From the NCBI GenBank assembly GCA_045606785.1, contig JAZUSN010000026.1, positions 62,001 to 126,000 of the forward strand: a stretch of DNA of 64,000 bases, given 5' to 3'. Made by a program: the position numbers and the translations under genes. Positions 46,686-56,415 of this stretch are shown piece after piece. The stretch comes from UBA8612 sp045606785 (lineage in GTDB: Bacteria > Bacillota > Clostridia > Oscillospirales > Acutalibacteraceae). Within the stretch, counting starts at the first letter, position 1; every line of letters starts with the position of its first letter. The notes under the pieces were generated by a model. The model was given only the letters and a program-made list of their open reading frames with translations. It was not told where the DNA came from and did no database searches.

Positions 46686-49600
46686 GTGAAAAACATGACC
46701 AAAAGAGTAATTGCTTTTGTTTTCTGCGTAATTCTCTGCGGTGTATTCTGTGTTTTTTCATCTGCAAAAAGCACTAACGAATACGGCCTGGGTCTGACCG
46801 CAGATTCGCAGGAATCCGGTAAAAATACAGCCGTCACCCTTATTCTCAAAAATTCCAATGATTTTGACGTTGAAGGCATAACGATCAGCCACAGCACACC
46901 CGACGGACTTATTTCCGATACAGCCGTCACCGATACAGCTATCGACACGCTTGCTGCAGGCGAAACGCACGAAGTTCAGCTTGTATTCACCGCTGCCGAC
47001 TACCTTGCCGCCGTTTCGCCCCAAAGCACGGAGGCTGAAAAATCAGTCGCGACATCAGTTATTGCCGTACTTGCAGCAGCTGCAACCGTTGCCGCCGCTG
47101 TTATTTTCACACGCAGGCATAAGAAAGCGGCGGCGCTGATTCTTGCCGTTGCTATGCTCATTCCCGTTACAGGCATATTCGGCGTGCACGCTGTCGGCGC
47201 CGACGAAGCAAGCAGCTTTGCACTCGAAACGGAAATTACCGTCGCAGGCAAAACATACCCCCTGACGGTGACCGTCAGCTACAACGCAAGCACCGCTAAA
47301 AACAGCTATTTTGAGCTCAATTCGGCTGACATAGAAGCCGAATACGGTACGGTTGACAGACCGGTTGCCGATTTCAGCGGCACGGCTGTTGCAAGCTCAA
47401 CAGTTACGTCCGTCACTTATGAAGTACGCAGTGACATCGACAGTTTTGAAGTAGGCTCAAGCGGTGAGGCCAGGCTTAACGGCTGTGAATGGAGCGTTGA
47501 TAACCTTGCATTCAAGCACGGCGAAAACACCGTCACGTTTACGGCAAAGCTTTCAACAGGCGAAACACAGACCGACACACACAGCTTCTTTTACGACCCG
47601 GGTGAGCTTTATCGCCGTACCCCCTCTGAGGAAGCTGAAGAAAACGGCACAAAATATGTAAAAGAAATTATCAATATCTATTTCGAGCTGGACACCTCCA
47701 ACGAAAGAATCAATGATATCCTCTCCGATTTTGGCGCCGAACGTGTCGGCGAAGTGAATGATATTGCTATGGTGCAGGCAAGATTCGACGCTGATAACCT
47801 TGACGAGCTTAACGCAATATGCCTAAAGCTTGAAGAATACAATGAGGTCATCGGCGCAGGTATCGAGCAGATTCTTCCGCTTGAAATCAACGTCACTACC
47901 AACGACCCGTGGAGTGCATCCGTCTACCACAAGGAAACAGTCAACGAGGATATACCCGGCGGCTACAACTGGCACGCTGAGGCAATACAGGCATACAGCG
48001 CCTGGAAGCATGACAGCTTCTTCCCCACAGCCACAGTCGGCATCATCGACGGCCCTGTTATGACCGACCACGAGGATATGCTCGACACGATCAAATTCAC
48101 AGGCAGCTACCAAAGTGACAACGTATTCTCAACAGTGGCAAAAACAAAGGCAGGTCAGTTTCACGGCACACATGTTTCAAGTATCATCGGTGCCACACCC
48201 GACAACGGCATCGGTCTTAGCGGCATACTGTGGGACGTTGATATTTATACCGCAAATTTCAACTCCTCCAACGCAAGCTCTGATACACTCGGCTATGTTG
48301 TAAGTGCCGTATCATCACACGTAACCAACGGCGCAAAGGCAGTCAACCTTTCACTCGGCCTTAATCCGACACCGACATCCACCTTCAATCCTTACGAAAA
48401 TCCGTACTCCACCGCAGATCTTGACAGTACAGCCGAGCAATGCGCAGTCACTATGAACACACTTCTCAACGCAGGCAAGGAATTTGTTATCGTGCAGTCG
48501 GCAGGCAACGGTGTTGTTGACACAAGGCTCGGTTCAAACGTATACAGAAGCGTTGATGCAACACAAAACGGTCTTTTCTGCTCTATACGCAACAACAAAC
48601 GCTACGGTTCAATGTCCCTTGCACAGGTCAGGAACGTATATAACCGCGTTATCGTTGTAGGCGCCGCATCAAACCAGAGCAACAATGCAAACGGCTTGCT
48701 CTTTGAGATGGCTCCGTTCAGCAACGCAGGCAGCAGAGTTGATATCTACGCTCCCGGCTATAATGTATTCGGCGCAGTCACACCGCAGGCTAATTCTCAA
48801 GGTGTCTACAACATCATATACGGAAGCGCCAGCGGTACATCTCAGGCAGCCCCGATAGTAACAGCCGTTGCGGCACTCTGCTTTGCAATCAATCCCAACT
48901 TTACGGGTGCACAGGTCAGAGACCTCATCCGTGCTGAAGAAAACACAAGATGCGCAGTATACGACTACTCTCTTATGCAAAAGGGTACCGACGGTGTTTA
49001 TTACGATCTGCATCCGATCACGGGTAACGGCAGAATGCTCAGCATGAAGCTTGTTACAGAGGCAGCACTCCGCACCGTATGCGGCAAGGCAAACTACACT
49101 CAGCTCAACCGCATTGTCGCAGCGGCACAGAGCCTTGACCCCACCCAGTTCACCAACTACGAAATAGTCCAGGCTGTACTCGACAGCATTGACTACAACC
49201 TCTATGAATACCAGCAGGATGAGGTTGACGCAAAATACATTGAGCTGCTTGATGCTATGGATAAGCTCGTCGAGCGCGTACCTGCAGACTACTCCGCAGT
49301 GGAAGATGCAAAGGCTCAGGCTGCAGCACTCAACCCCGATGACTTTGTTGACTTCAGCGGCGTCACGGCGGCTGTAGATGCAGTTGTCTACGGAAAATAT
49401 TCCGACGAGCAGGCTGCCGTTGATAAAATGGCGCAGGATATTCTCGATGCGATAGCGGCACTTGTGCCGAAGGCATCGGTTAATTCGTTTGATCCGTCAG
49501 TTGTTGCAGATAACGGCAATAAGTATATTGTTTTCACCGCAGACTACATCGAATTCTATATTGATACCCTTGAGGCTACGGGCGGCTATACAATAAGCCG

Positions 49601-49907
49601 ACAGCCAAACAGCAGCGGCACTTATTCGACAGGCTCTACCGTAACGCTCTCAAAGGACGGCTACGCAGACATAGTTTATACCGTTGCCGTGCTCGGCGAC
49701 ATTGACGGCAACGCAAAGGCTGACGCAAACGATGCATTCCTTGCAAGAATGTATGCAATCGGTCTGCTTGAGCCGACCAACGACGTATATACCGTAGCGG
49801 CTGACGCAGACTGCGACGGCACGGTAACCGAAGCTGACTCCATACTTATTCAGGACAGCGCAATCTTCAACAACACCATTTTCAACGATTACACGGCAGG
49901 AGCGTGA
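46686..49907 (+). CDS. Secreted subtilisin-like (S8) serine protease with dockerin
   Basis: This 1073-residue protein starts at GTG 46686 and has a signal peptide (FCVFSSA). Residues 30-115 form a small beta domain (LTLILKNSNDFDVEGITI type). Residues about 120-175 carry two hydrophobic segments around RRHKK. The S8 protease domain has the Asp in VGIIDGPVMTDHED (about residue 458), His in FHGTHVSSIIG (about residue 493) and Ser in GTSQAAPIVTAV (about residue 718). A helical region follows, and a C-terminal type I dockerin (GDIDGNAKADANDAFLARMY and ADADCDGTVTEADSILIQ). The dockerin would attach it to cohesins on the surface. Confidence 0.88.
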   Translation: MKNMTKRVIAFVFCVILCGVFCVFSSAKSTNEYGLGLTADSQESGKNTAVTLILKNSNDFDVEGITISHSTPDGLISDTAVTDTAIDTLAAGETHEVQLVFTAADYLAAVSPQSTEAEKSVATSVIAVLAAAATVAAAVIFTRRHKKAAALILAVAMLIPVTGIFGVHAVGADEASSFALETEITVAGKTYPLTVTVSYNASTAKNSYFELNSADIEAEYGTVDRPVADFSGTAVASSTVTSVTYEVRSDIDSFEVGSSGEARLNGCEWSVDNLAFKHGENTVTFTAKLSTGETQTDTHSFFYDPGELYRRTPSEEAEENGTKYVKEIINIYFELDTSNERINDILSDFGAERVGEVNDIAMVQARFDADNLDELNAICLKLEEYNEVIGAGIEQILPLEINVTTNDPWSASVYHKETVNEDIPGGYNWHAEAIQAYSAWKHDSFFPTATVGIIDGPVMTDHEDMLDTIKFTGSYQSDNVFSTVAKTKAGQFHGTHVSSIIGATPDNGIGLSGILWDVDIYTANFNSSNASSDTLGYVVSAVSSHVTNGAKAVNLSLGLNPTPTSTFNPYENPYSTADLDSTAEQCAVTMNTLLNAGKEFVIVQSAGNGVVDTRLGSNVYRSVDATQNGLFCSIRNNKRYGSMSLAQVRNVYNRVIVVGAASNQSNNANGLLFEMAPFSNAGSRVDIYAPGYNVFGAVTPQANSQGVYNIIYGSASGTSQAAPIVTAVAALCFAINPNFTGAQVRDLIRAEENTRCAVYDYSLMQKGTDGVYYDLHPITGNGRMLSMKLVTEAALRTVCGKANYTQLNRIVAAAQSLDPTQFTNYEIVQAVLDSIDYNLYEYQQDEVDAKYIELLDAMDKLVERVPADYSAVEDAKAQAAALNPDDFVDFSGVTAAVDAVVYGKYSDEQAAVDKMAQDILDAIAALVPKASVNSFDPSVVADNGNKYIVFTADYIEFYIDTLEATGGYTISRQPNSSGTYSTGSTVTLSKDGYADIVYTVAVLGDIDGNAKADANDAFLARMYAIGLLEPTNDVYTVAADADCDGTVTEADSILIQDSAIFNNTIFNDYTAGA

Positions 49908-49918
49908 CACGGTAATAT

Positions 49919-50689
49919 ATGATCATACTTGCAATCGGCGATGTTGTCGGTGCGCCCGGCTGTGAATATCTGCGCAGGCGTCTGCCGACAATAAAAAAGC
50001 AGTACGGCGTTGATTTCTGCATAGCAAACGGCGAGAATTCCGCCCCCGGCAACGGCATAACACCCGATTCGGCTGATTTTCTTTTCAGCTGCGGTGTTGA
50101 CCTTATCACAACGGGCAATCACGTTTTCCGCCGCCGCGAAATATACGAGCGGCTTGACAACTGCCACGATATTATCCGACCTGCCAACTACTACGCAGGT
50201 AACCCCGGCAAGGGTGTTACCGTTGCGGATATGGGCAGCGTTAAAATCGGCATTATAAACCTTGCGGGCAACGCTTTTATGGACGGCGACAATCCCTTCA
50301 CCTGTGTTGACAGATGCCTCGACGAGATAAACGACTGCCGCATAAAGCTTGTTGATTTTCACGCAGAGGCAACAGGCGAAAAGCGTGCACTCGGTTTTTA
50401 CCTTGACGGCAGAGTCAGCGCGGTTTTCGGCACACACACTCACGTGCAGACTGCAGACGAGCAGATTCTGCAAAACGGCACGGGATACATCACAGACCTC
50501 GGTATGGTCGGCACGGTGCAATCTGTGCTCGGTGTTGCCCCGCAGAATATAATCACAAAGCTCAAAACGGGTATGCCCACACGTTTTGAAAATAACGACG
50601 GTGAATGTTTGCTTTGCGGATGTATTTTTGACATTGATAAGCAAAGCGGAAAAACCGTTGAGATTCAAAGAATAAACATCAGAGGATAA
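49919..50689 (+). CDS. ymdB: YmdB family metallophosphoesterase (2',3'-cyclic nucleotide phosphodiesterase)
   Basis: This 256-residue protein has the YmdB motifs: IGDVVGAPGCEYL at residues 6-18, CIANGENSAPG near residue 34, ITTGNHVFRRREIYE near residue 63, VDFHAEATGEKRALG near residue 143, and GTHTHVQTADEQIL near residue 167 (GTHTH). In B. subtilis YmdB hydrolyses 2',3'-cNMPs and affects biofilm and motility gene expression. The dinuclear metal site is intact. It starts 11 bases after the protease gene and precedes the binding lipoprotein by four bases. Confidence 0.93.
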   Translation: MIILAIGDVVGAPGCEYLRRRLPTIKKQYGVDFCIANGENSAPGNGITPDSADFLFSCGVDLITTGNHVFRRREIYERLDNCHDIIRPANYYAGNPGKGVTVADMGSVKIGIINLAGNAFMDGDNPFTCVDRCLDEINDCRIKLVDFHAEATGEKRALGFYLDGRVSAVFGTHTHVQTADEQILQNGTGYITDLGMVGTVQSVLGVAPQNIITKLKTGMPTRFENNDGECLLCGCIFDIDKQSGKTVEIQRINIRG

Positions 50690-50693
50690 GTTT

Positions 50694-52310
50694 ATGAAAA
50701 AAGCCCTCAGACTGATTTGCGTGCTGCTCACGGCGGCAACGCTGTTTTCGCTGTGTGCCTGCTCGGACAAAGATGACGAAAACAAGCCGGACGGACCAAA
50801 CGGCACGAACAATAAACCCACGGTAACATACAGCATCACTCTGCCCGTTGCCCACAACGATACGCTTGACCCATTCAAGGATATAAGCTCGGTCAATCGC
50901 TCGCTTGTGACGCTGCTCTATGACGGACTTGTACGCATCGACGAGAGCTTCACCGCTCAGCCTCTGCTCATCAGTAGCCACACAAACGAAGGCACGCTTC
51001 TGACTGTCACACTCAGAAGCGGCATCAAATTTTCCGACGGCTCACCGATAACGGCAGATGACGTTGTATACTCATTTGAGCAATCGAAAAAGAGCAGCTA
51101 CTATTCCCCACGCCTTGCCGATATAAAATCTGCATCCGCTCACGCAAGCTCGGTTTCATTTGAGCTTCGCAGCGAAGATATAAACGCGCTCGCCTGCCTC
51201 GATTTCCCGATTGTAAAAAGCGGCACGGTGCAGACTCAGCACGACAGCACAAATCTTTTTGATATAGTGCCTCCGACGGGTGCGGGAAGATATATAATAA
51301 ACGGCACGCTTCCCACCGCCACGCTGACTCCCAACCCCTACTGCAACCGCAGCGAATCACTCAACATTGGCTCGATCTCACTTTTCGAGGTAAACGATTC
51401 GGACGGTATGGCATACGGCCTGCAGATAGATAACTACGACTACTGGTATAACGACCTCTCAACGGGTCAGTATACACGAGTTAATGCAAACCTCGGCGTT
51501 GTGCCGTCAAACAGCTTTATTTATTTAGCCTTTAACGAGGAAAAATCCATCTTCACCGAAAGCGCAGTAAGGCGTGCCGTATCGATACTTATCGACCGTA
51601 CCGCCATTGTTTCACAAGGCTTCCAGGGTCACGCAACACCTGCGGCAGTCCCCTTCAACCCTGCGTGGAGTGCAATGAAAAATATACCTGTCAGCACGCA
51701 GATGTCTGCCGACGTCAACGGCGCAAAGGCCATCCTCGAGCAGGCAGGCTACACCTCAATCAACCACTACGGCTACCGCTGCAGCACGTCAAAAAGCCTC
51801 AACTGCAACCTGACGGTCTGCAAGGATAACGAATTCAAAACAGCCGTAGCAAAGCAGATAAAAGAACAGCTCGCAAAGCTAAACTTCAACGTGAGAATCA
51901 TCGAGCTGCCCTACAAGGAATACACTCAGGCTATTGCACAGGGCAACTACGAGATGTACCTCGGCGAAATCAAGCTCCCTGCGAATATGAACATCTCCCC
52001 CTTCTTCTCCTCCTACGGCGCACCCAACTGCGACCTTATCATTACCGAGAAGAATGAAGAGAACGAAGAAACCGAAACCAAATATACGGTTTGCTACAAT
52101 GAATACAAGGAGCTTCTTGCAGGCACACTCTCAATAGCCGATTTCTGCAAGCTCTTTGAAAGTGAAGTGCCTTTTGTCCCCGTATGCTACCGCAGCGGAG
52201 TCGAAATATATTCCCGCGAATTCACAAGCGAAATCAAGGGAACTTGCTATGATAACTTTTATCACATCGACAGCTGGTCGATAAAACCGCAAAAGGAGGA
52301 AGACAAATGA
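50694..52310 (+). CDS. ABC transporter substrate-binding lipoprotein, family 5 (peptide/nickel type)
   Basis: This 538-residue lipoprotein has a lipobox (LCAC, Cys near residue 23) and the SBP_bac_5 organisation: DTLDPFKDISSVNRSLVTLLYDGLVRID near residue 60, LRSGIKFSDGSPITADDVVYSFEQ near residue 106, and a C-terminal GCEIYSREFTSEI-like end. No permease or ATPase genes are near. Substrates of the family are oligopeptides or nickel complexes; which one is unknown. It overlaps the Gls24 gene by four bases (ATGA). Confidence 0.9.
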   Translation: MKKALRLICVLLTAATLFSLCACSDKDDENKPDGPNGTNNKPTVTYSITLPVAHNDTLDPFKDISSVNRSLVTLLYDGLVRIDESFTAQPLLISSHTNEGTLLTVTLRSGIKFSDGSPITADDVVYSFEQSKKSSYYSPRLADIKSASAHASSVSFELRSEDINALACLDFPIVKSGTVQTQHDSTNLFDIVPPTGAGRYIINGTLPTATLTPNPYCNRSESLNIGSISLFEVNDSDGMAYGLQIDNYDYWYNDLSTGQYTRVNANLGVVPSNSFIYLAFNEEKSIFTESAVRRAVSILIDRTAIVSQGFQGHATPAAVPFNPAWSAMKNIPVSTQMSADVNGAKAILEQAGYTSINHYGYRCSTSKSLNCNLTVCKDNEFKTAVAKQIKEQLAKLNFNVRIIELPYKEYTQAIAQGNYEMYLGEIKLPANMNISPFFSSYGAPNCDLIITEKNEENEETETKYTVCYNEYKELLAGTLSIADFCKLFESEVPFVPVCYRSGVEIYSREFTSEIKGTCYDNFYHIDSWSIKPQKEEDK

Positions 52311-52666
52311 TAAACTTCGAAAACCATATGGGCAAGATCGAGATAACAGAAACATATTTTGCCAACCTTATCGGCAACGCTGCCTCATCGTGCTTCGGTG
52401 TGGTCGGTATGGCCCACAAGAACACACGCCAGCAGCTGCGTGCATTCATCAAAAAAGGTCAGATATTCCCGGACCAGGGTGTCGGCGTTGAAATGAGAAG
52501 CGACGGACTTTTCATCGAGCTTCACATCATCATAACCTACGGTCTTAACATCTCGGCAATCTGCCAGAGCATCACACACAAGGTAAAATATACCGTCGAG
52601 CAGGCCACCGGACTTAAGGTAGGCACAATCAAAGTATTTATTGACGGAATGAAAGCAGAAAGCTGA
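52307..52666 (+). CDS. Asp23/Gls24 family protein
   Basis: This 119-residue protein has the family pattern: GKIEITETYFANLIGNAASSCFGVVGMA at residues 7-34, VEMRSDGLFIELHIIITYG near residue 60, and a final helix region AVEQATGLKVGTIKVFIDGM. It is coupled to the upstream lipoprotein gene by overlap and followed by the DAK2 gene, the common Firmicutes order. Asp23 proteins are associated with the cell envelope. Confidence 0.95.
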   Translation: MINFENHMGKIEITETYFANLIGNAASSCFGVVGMAHKNTRQQLRAFIKKGQIFPDQGVGVEMRSDGLFIELHIIITYGLNISAICQSITHKVKYTVEQATGLKVGTIKVFIDGMKAES

Positions 52667-52677
52667 GGTAAAAGCAA

Positions 52678-54330
52678 GTGATTAACGGTAGTACTCTGCG
52701 TGAAGCTATTATTTCCGCAGCAAACAATATAGACAACAGCAAAACCGCTGTTGACGCACTTAATGTTTTCCCCGTACCCGACGGCGATACGGGCACAAAT
52801 ATGTCCATGACAATGCGCGCTGCCGCAAGGGAGCTGGCAATTCTTCCCGGTGGCATGCCGGCAGGTGAGGTTGCCGCAAAAGCCGCCTCCGCCCTTCTCA
52901 GAGGTGCAAGAGGTAACTCAGGCGTTATACTCTCCCTTATTTTCAGAGGCTTCTCAAAGGCTCTGAAAGGCCTTGATGAGATTGATTCGTCATCGCTTGC
53001 AAAAGCACTCGATGAGGGGGCAAAATCCGCTTACAGTGCTGTTATGAAGCCAACAGAGGGAACGATCCTCACCGTTATACGCGAATCCGGCGAAGAGGCA
53101 GCAAAGCTTGCCAAGGGCAGCATTGACCCCGTTGAACTCTGGGAAAAAGCATGTGCAGCGGCAAAGGCATCGCTTGACAGAACACCCGAGCTTCTGCCCC
53201 AGCTCAAAAAGGCTGGCGTTGTTGACGCAGGCGGCAAGGGACTTCTGCTCGTAATGGAGGGTATGCTCAGCGTATTCAAAGGCGAGGGTATGATCGAATC
53301 GGGCGACAACCCCGTTGCACCCGTGCAGACTGTTACAGCAGCGGCAACCGTAAACGAAGACATCAAATTCGGATACTGCACCGAATTTATCGTAAACCGT
53401 GTCAACCCTCAGCCGACGGATGCAGTAAAGCTCAGAGCCTATCTTGAGAGCATCGGCGACTGCGTTGTAGTTGTTGACGATGACGATATAATCAAGGTTC
53501 ACGTTCACTCAAACGACCCCGGCAACGCCATCCAAGCAGGTCTGAAATACGGCGCACTTGTCAACATCAAGATTGACAATATGCGTTACCAGCACAGCAA
53601 CAACGTAATCGAGCAGGAGCAGCTGCCCGCACAACCCGAGGAAGAAAAGGTTGAGGTTGCTGAAATAGAAAAGCAATTCGGTTTTGTTGCAGTATGTGCA
53701 GGTGAAGGCTTTGAGGAGCTGTTCAGCCAGCTCGGCGCAGACAGAATAGTCAGCGGCGGACAGACTATGAACCCCAGCACGGACGATATACTGCGTGCCG
53801 TACTTGCAACGCCTGCAGAGCACGTATTCATTCTGCCCAACAACAAAAACATCATTATGGCTGCAGAGCAGGTTGTTCCGCTTTGCGAAAAAGGTATCAG
53901 CGTGCTCCACACAAAGACCGTACCCCAGGGTATTGCCGCTATGCTCAGCTTTGATGAAACACAGCCCGCAGAAAAGAATCATCTTGAGATGATGAAGGCT
54001 GCAGGCAAGGTCGGCACAGGACTTGTTACCTTCGCCGCAAGGGACAGCGAGGTCAACAACCAGCGTGTGCGCAAGGGTCAGATTCTCGGTATGGAGGACG
54101 GCAAGATCACCGTTCTCGAGCACGACCCGATAAAAGCAGGCTACAAGGTTGCGCGCCGCCTTTACAAGCGTCTTGACGCTTCTATGATAACAATTTACTA
54201 CGGCCAGGAATCCAACGAGGAGCAGGCAGAGCAGCTCAGCGAGATGATTGCGTCACGCTGCCACGATGCTGATATTGCCGTTGTTCCAGGCGGTCAGCCG
54301 ATATACTATTTCACGATTGCGGTAGAATAA
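52678..54330 (+). CDS. fakA: DAK2-domain protein, fatty acid kinase catalytic subunit FakA-like
   Basis: This 550-residue protein starts at GTG 52678, with AGGTA before it. The DAK2 domain has ALNVFPVPDGDTGTNMSMTM near residue 25, the signature of the ATP-binding site, and GARGNSGVILSLIFRG. A middle domain has the FakA pattern GYCTEFIVN near residue 220, and the C-terminal domain ends with the PGGQPIYYF motif. FakA phosphorylates fatty acids held by FakB for phospholipid synthesis. No FakB gene is in the window. It is two bases from recG. Confidence 0.94.
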   Translation: MINGSTLREAIISAANNIDNSKTAVDALNVFPVPDGDTGTNMSMTMRAAARELAILPGGMPAGEVAAKAASALLRGARGNSGVILSLIFRGFSKALKGLDEIDSSSLAKALDEGAKSAYSAVMKPTEGTILTVIRESGEEAAKLAKGSIDPVELWEKACAAAKASLDRTPELLPQLKKAGVVDAGGKGLLLVMEGMLSVFKGEGMIESGDNPVAPVQTVTAAATVNEDIKFGYCTEFIVNRVNPQPTDAVKLRAYLESIGDCVVVVDDDDIIKVHVHSNDPGNAIQAGLKYGALVNIKIDNMRYQHSNNVIEQEQLPAQPEEEKVEVAEIEKQFGFVAVCAGEGFEELFSQLGADRIVSGGQTMNPSTDDILRAVLATPAEHVFILPNNKNIIMAAEQVVPLCEKGISVLHTKTVPQGIAAMLSFDETQPAEKNHLEMMKAAGKVGTGLVTFAARDSEVNNQRVRKGQILGMEDGKITVLEHDPIKAGYKVARRLYKRLDASMITIYYGQESNEEQAEQLSEMIASRCHDADIAVVPGGQPIYYFTIAVE

Positions 54331-54331
54331 G

Positions 54332-56374
54332 ATGCTTAAATTTTCAAGCGACATTCAATATTTAAAGGGAGTCGGTGAAGCCCGCGCCAAGCTGTTCAGA
54401 CGGCTTGGCGTAGCTGACGTCGGCTCCCTTCTGCGACTTTATCCGCGAACATATGAGGATTGGAGCCGTGTCACCGCCATTTCGGACGCAACACCGGGCG
54501 AACAATGCTGCATTAAAGCCACCGTTTGTGCACCGGTGACACATGCCCTCATCCGCAAAGGCATGACCGTCTACAAAACCCAGGCGACAGACGGCGAATG
54601 CGTTATGAAAATCACGATTTTCAACAACCGCTTCTCTGCCGAAAAGCTGAAAGAGGGCGAGGATTATCTCTTTTTCGGCAAGCTTCAGCAAAACGGATAC
54701 GCAAGAGAAATGCTCAACCCGCAGATTGAGCGCGCAACAACCGGTGAAAGAATCCGACCGATCTATCCGCAGACGCAGTCGCTCTCATCCCGTATGATTG
54801 AGGGCTGTGTCAGACGTGCGCTTGACTCTGTTGAGGCTCTGCCGGAGGATATACTCAGCGAAGCCGTACGAAACAGGTATGCGCTTTGCAGCTATGCTTA
54901 CGCACTCGAAAACATACACTTCCCAAAAAACGAGCAGGCTATGCTTACCGCAAGGCGCAGACTCAGCTTTGAGGAGCTGTACGTATTGCAGACGGGTATG
55001 ATGCTCATGCGAGGCAGGAGCCGAAAGCAGACGGGCTACAGAATACAGCACGATTATTCCGACGAATTTTTCTCTCTCCTCCCCTTCTCCCCCACTTCGG
55101 CACAGCAGCGCGCCATAAGAGAAGCAGTTGAGGATATGAAAAAGCCAACTCCTATGAGCAGATTGCTTCAGGGCGACGTCGGCTCGGGCAAAACAGCGGT
55201 TGCGGCGGCAGTTGCTTACACCTGCGCCAAGAACTCGTTCCAATGCGCCATTATGGCGCCGACGGAAATTCTTGCCGCACAGCATTACCGCACCTTCTGC
55301 AAGCTTCTGGAGGGCACTGACCTTAATATTGAGCTGCTTGTCGGCTCAACACCTGCAAAGGAAAAGAAACGAATCAAACAGTCCCTCGCAAGCGGCGAAA
55401 CAGACCTTGTAATTGGCACACACGCCCTCATACAAAAAGACGTGGAATTCAGCACCCTCGGTCTTATCGTAACAGATGAGCAGCACCGTTTCGGTGTCGC
55501 ACAACGCTCTGCACTCGGCGGCAAAGGCATCAATCCGCACACTCTCGTTATGTCGGCAACACCTATCCCCCGTACGCTTGCGCTCATAATTTACGGCGAC
55601 CTTGATATTTCAATACTCGACGAGCTGCCCGCAGGCAGACAGAAAATCGAAACCTTCGCCATTGACGGCAGTATACGGCAGCGTGCATACGGCTACGTCA
55701 GGAAGCACCTTGATGAGGGCAGGCAGGGCTACATCGTTTGTCCCCTTGTTGAGGACAGCGAAGCCAGCGAGCTTTCCGCCGCCCGGGAGGTTGCAGACAG
55801 AATCGCGAAGGAGGATTTCAAGGGCTACACGGTCGGTCTGCTTCACGGCAAGATGAAGGCGGCAGACAAAGACAAGGTTATGCGCGACTTTGCCGACGGC
55901 AGAATACAGCTTCTTGTATCAACAACAGTCGTTGAGGTCGGCGTGGACGTGCCCAACAGCGTTATTATGGTTATTGAAAACGCAGAGCGGTTCGGACTCT
56001 CACAGCTTCATCAGCTCAGAGGCAGAGTAGGCAGAGGCGAGCATAAATCAACCTGCATACTTATATCCGACGCCAAGGGCAAAACCGCACAGCACAGACT
56101 GAAGACTATGTGCAAAACGACAAACGGCTTTGAAATTGCCGACGAGGACTTGAAGCTGAGAGGCCCCGGTGATTTCTTCGGCGCGAGACAGCACGGCCTG
56201 CCTGAGATGAAAATTGCCGACCTGTCGAGCGATATGGAGCTGCTCAAGCAGGCTCAGCGTGCCGCGCAGGAAACGCTCAGCGACGACCCGACACTCCGCA
56301 AAGAAAAAAACGCACCGCTCAAGCAAGCGGTGCTGGAATTATACGAAGCAGTAGGCCCACAGGGCATGAACTAA
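54332..56374 (+). CDS. recG: ATP-dependent DNA helicase RecG
   Basis: This 680-residue protein has an N-terminal wedge/OB domain (KGVGEARAKLFRRLGV near residue 13), then helicase motifs: Walker A LQGDVGSGKTAVA near residue 280, DEQHRFGVAQR near residue 382 (DExH), SATPIPRTLA, and GRVGRGEHKSTC near residue 565 (motif VI). RecG reverses stalled forks and branch-migrates Holliday junctions. The length is normal. It follows fakA immediately, the usual Firmicutes order. Confidence 0.97.
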   Translation: MLKFSSDIQYLKGVGEARAKLFRRLGVADVGSLLRLYPRTYEDWSRVTAISDATPGEQCCIKATVCAPVTHALIRKGMTVYKTQATDGECVMKITIFNNRFSAEKLKEGEDYLFFGKLQQNGYAREMLNPQIERATTGERIRPIYPQTQSLSSRMIEGCVRRALDSVEALPEDILSEAVRNRYALCSYAYALENIHFPKNEQAMLTARRRLSFEELYVLQTGMMLMRGRSRKQTGYRIQHDYSDEFFSLLPFSPTSAQQRAIREAVEDMKKPTPMSRLLQGDVGSGKTAVAAAVAYTCAKNSFQCAIMAPTEILAAQHYRTFCKLLEGTDLNIELLVGSTPAKEKKRIKQSLASGETDLVIGTHALIQKDVEFSTLGLIVTDEQHRFGVAQRSALGGKGINPHTLVMSATPIPRTLALIIYGDLDISILDELPAGRQKIETFAIDGSIRQRAYGYVRKHLDEGRQGYIVCPLVEDSEASELSAAREVADRIAKEDFKGYTVGLLHGKMKAADKDKVMRDFADGRIQLLVSTTVVEVGVDVPNSVIMVIENAERFGLSQLHQLRGRVGRGEHKSTCILISDAKGKTAQHRLKTMCKTTNGFEIADEDLKLRGPGDFFGARQHGLPEMKIADLSSDMELLKQAQRAAQETLSDDPTLRKEKNAPLKQAVLELYEAVGPQGMN

Positions 56375-56377
56375 AGA

Positions 56378-56409
56378 AAGACCGATGTCATCCGACATCG
56401 GTCTTTTTT
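56378..56409. terminator. Bidirectional terminator between recG and the GH4 gene
   Basis: AAGACCGATGTC-ATCC-GACATCGGTCTT followed by T run on the plus strand, with an A-rich flank on the left. It ends recG and the minus-strand operon that finishes at 56416. Confidence 0.85.
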
Positions 56410-56415
56410 GATTAA

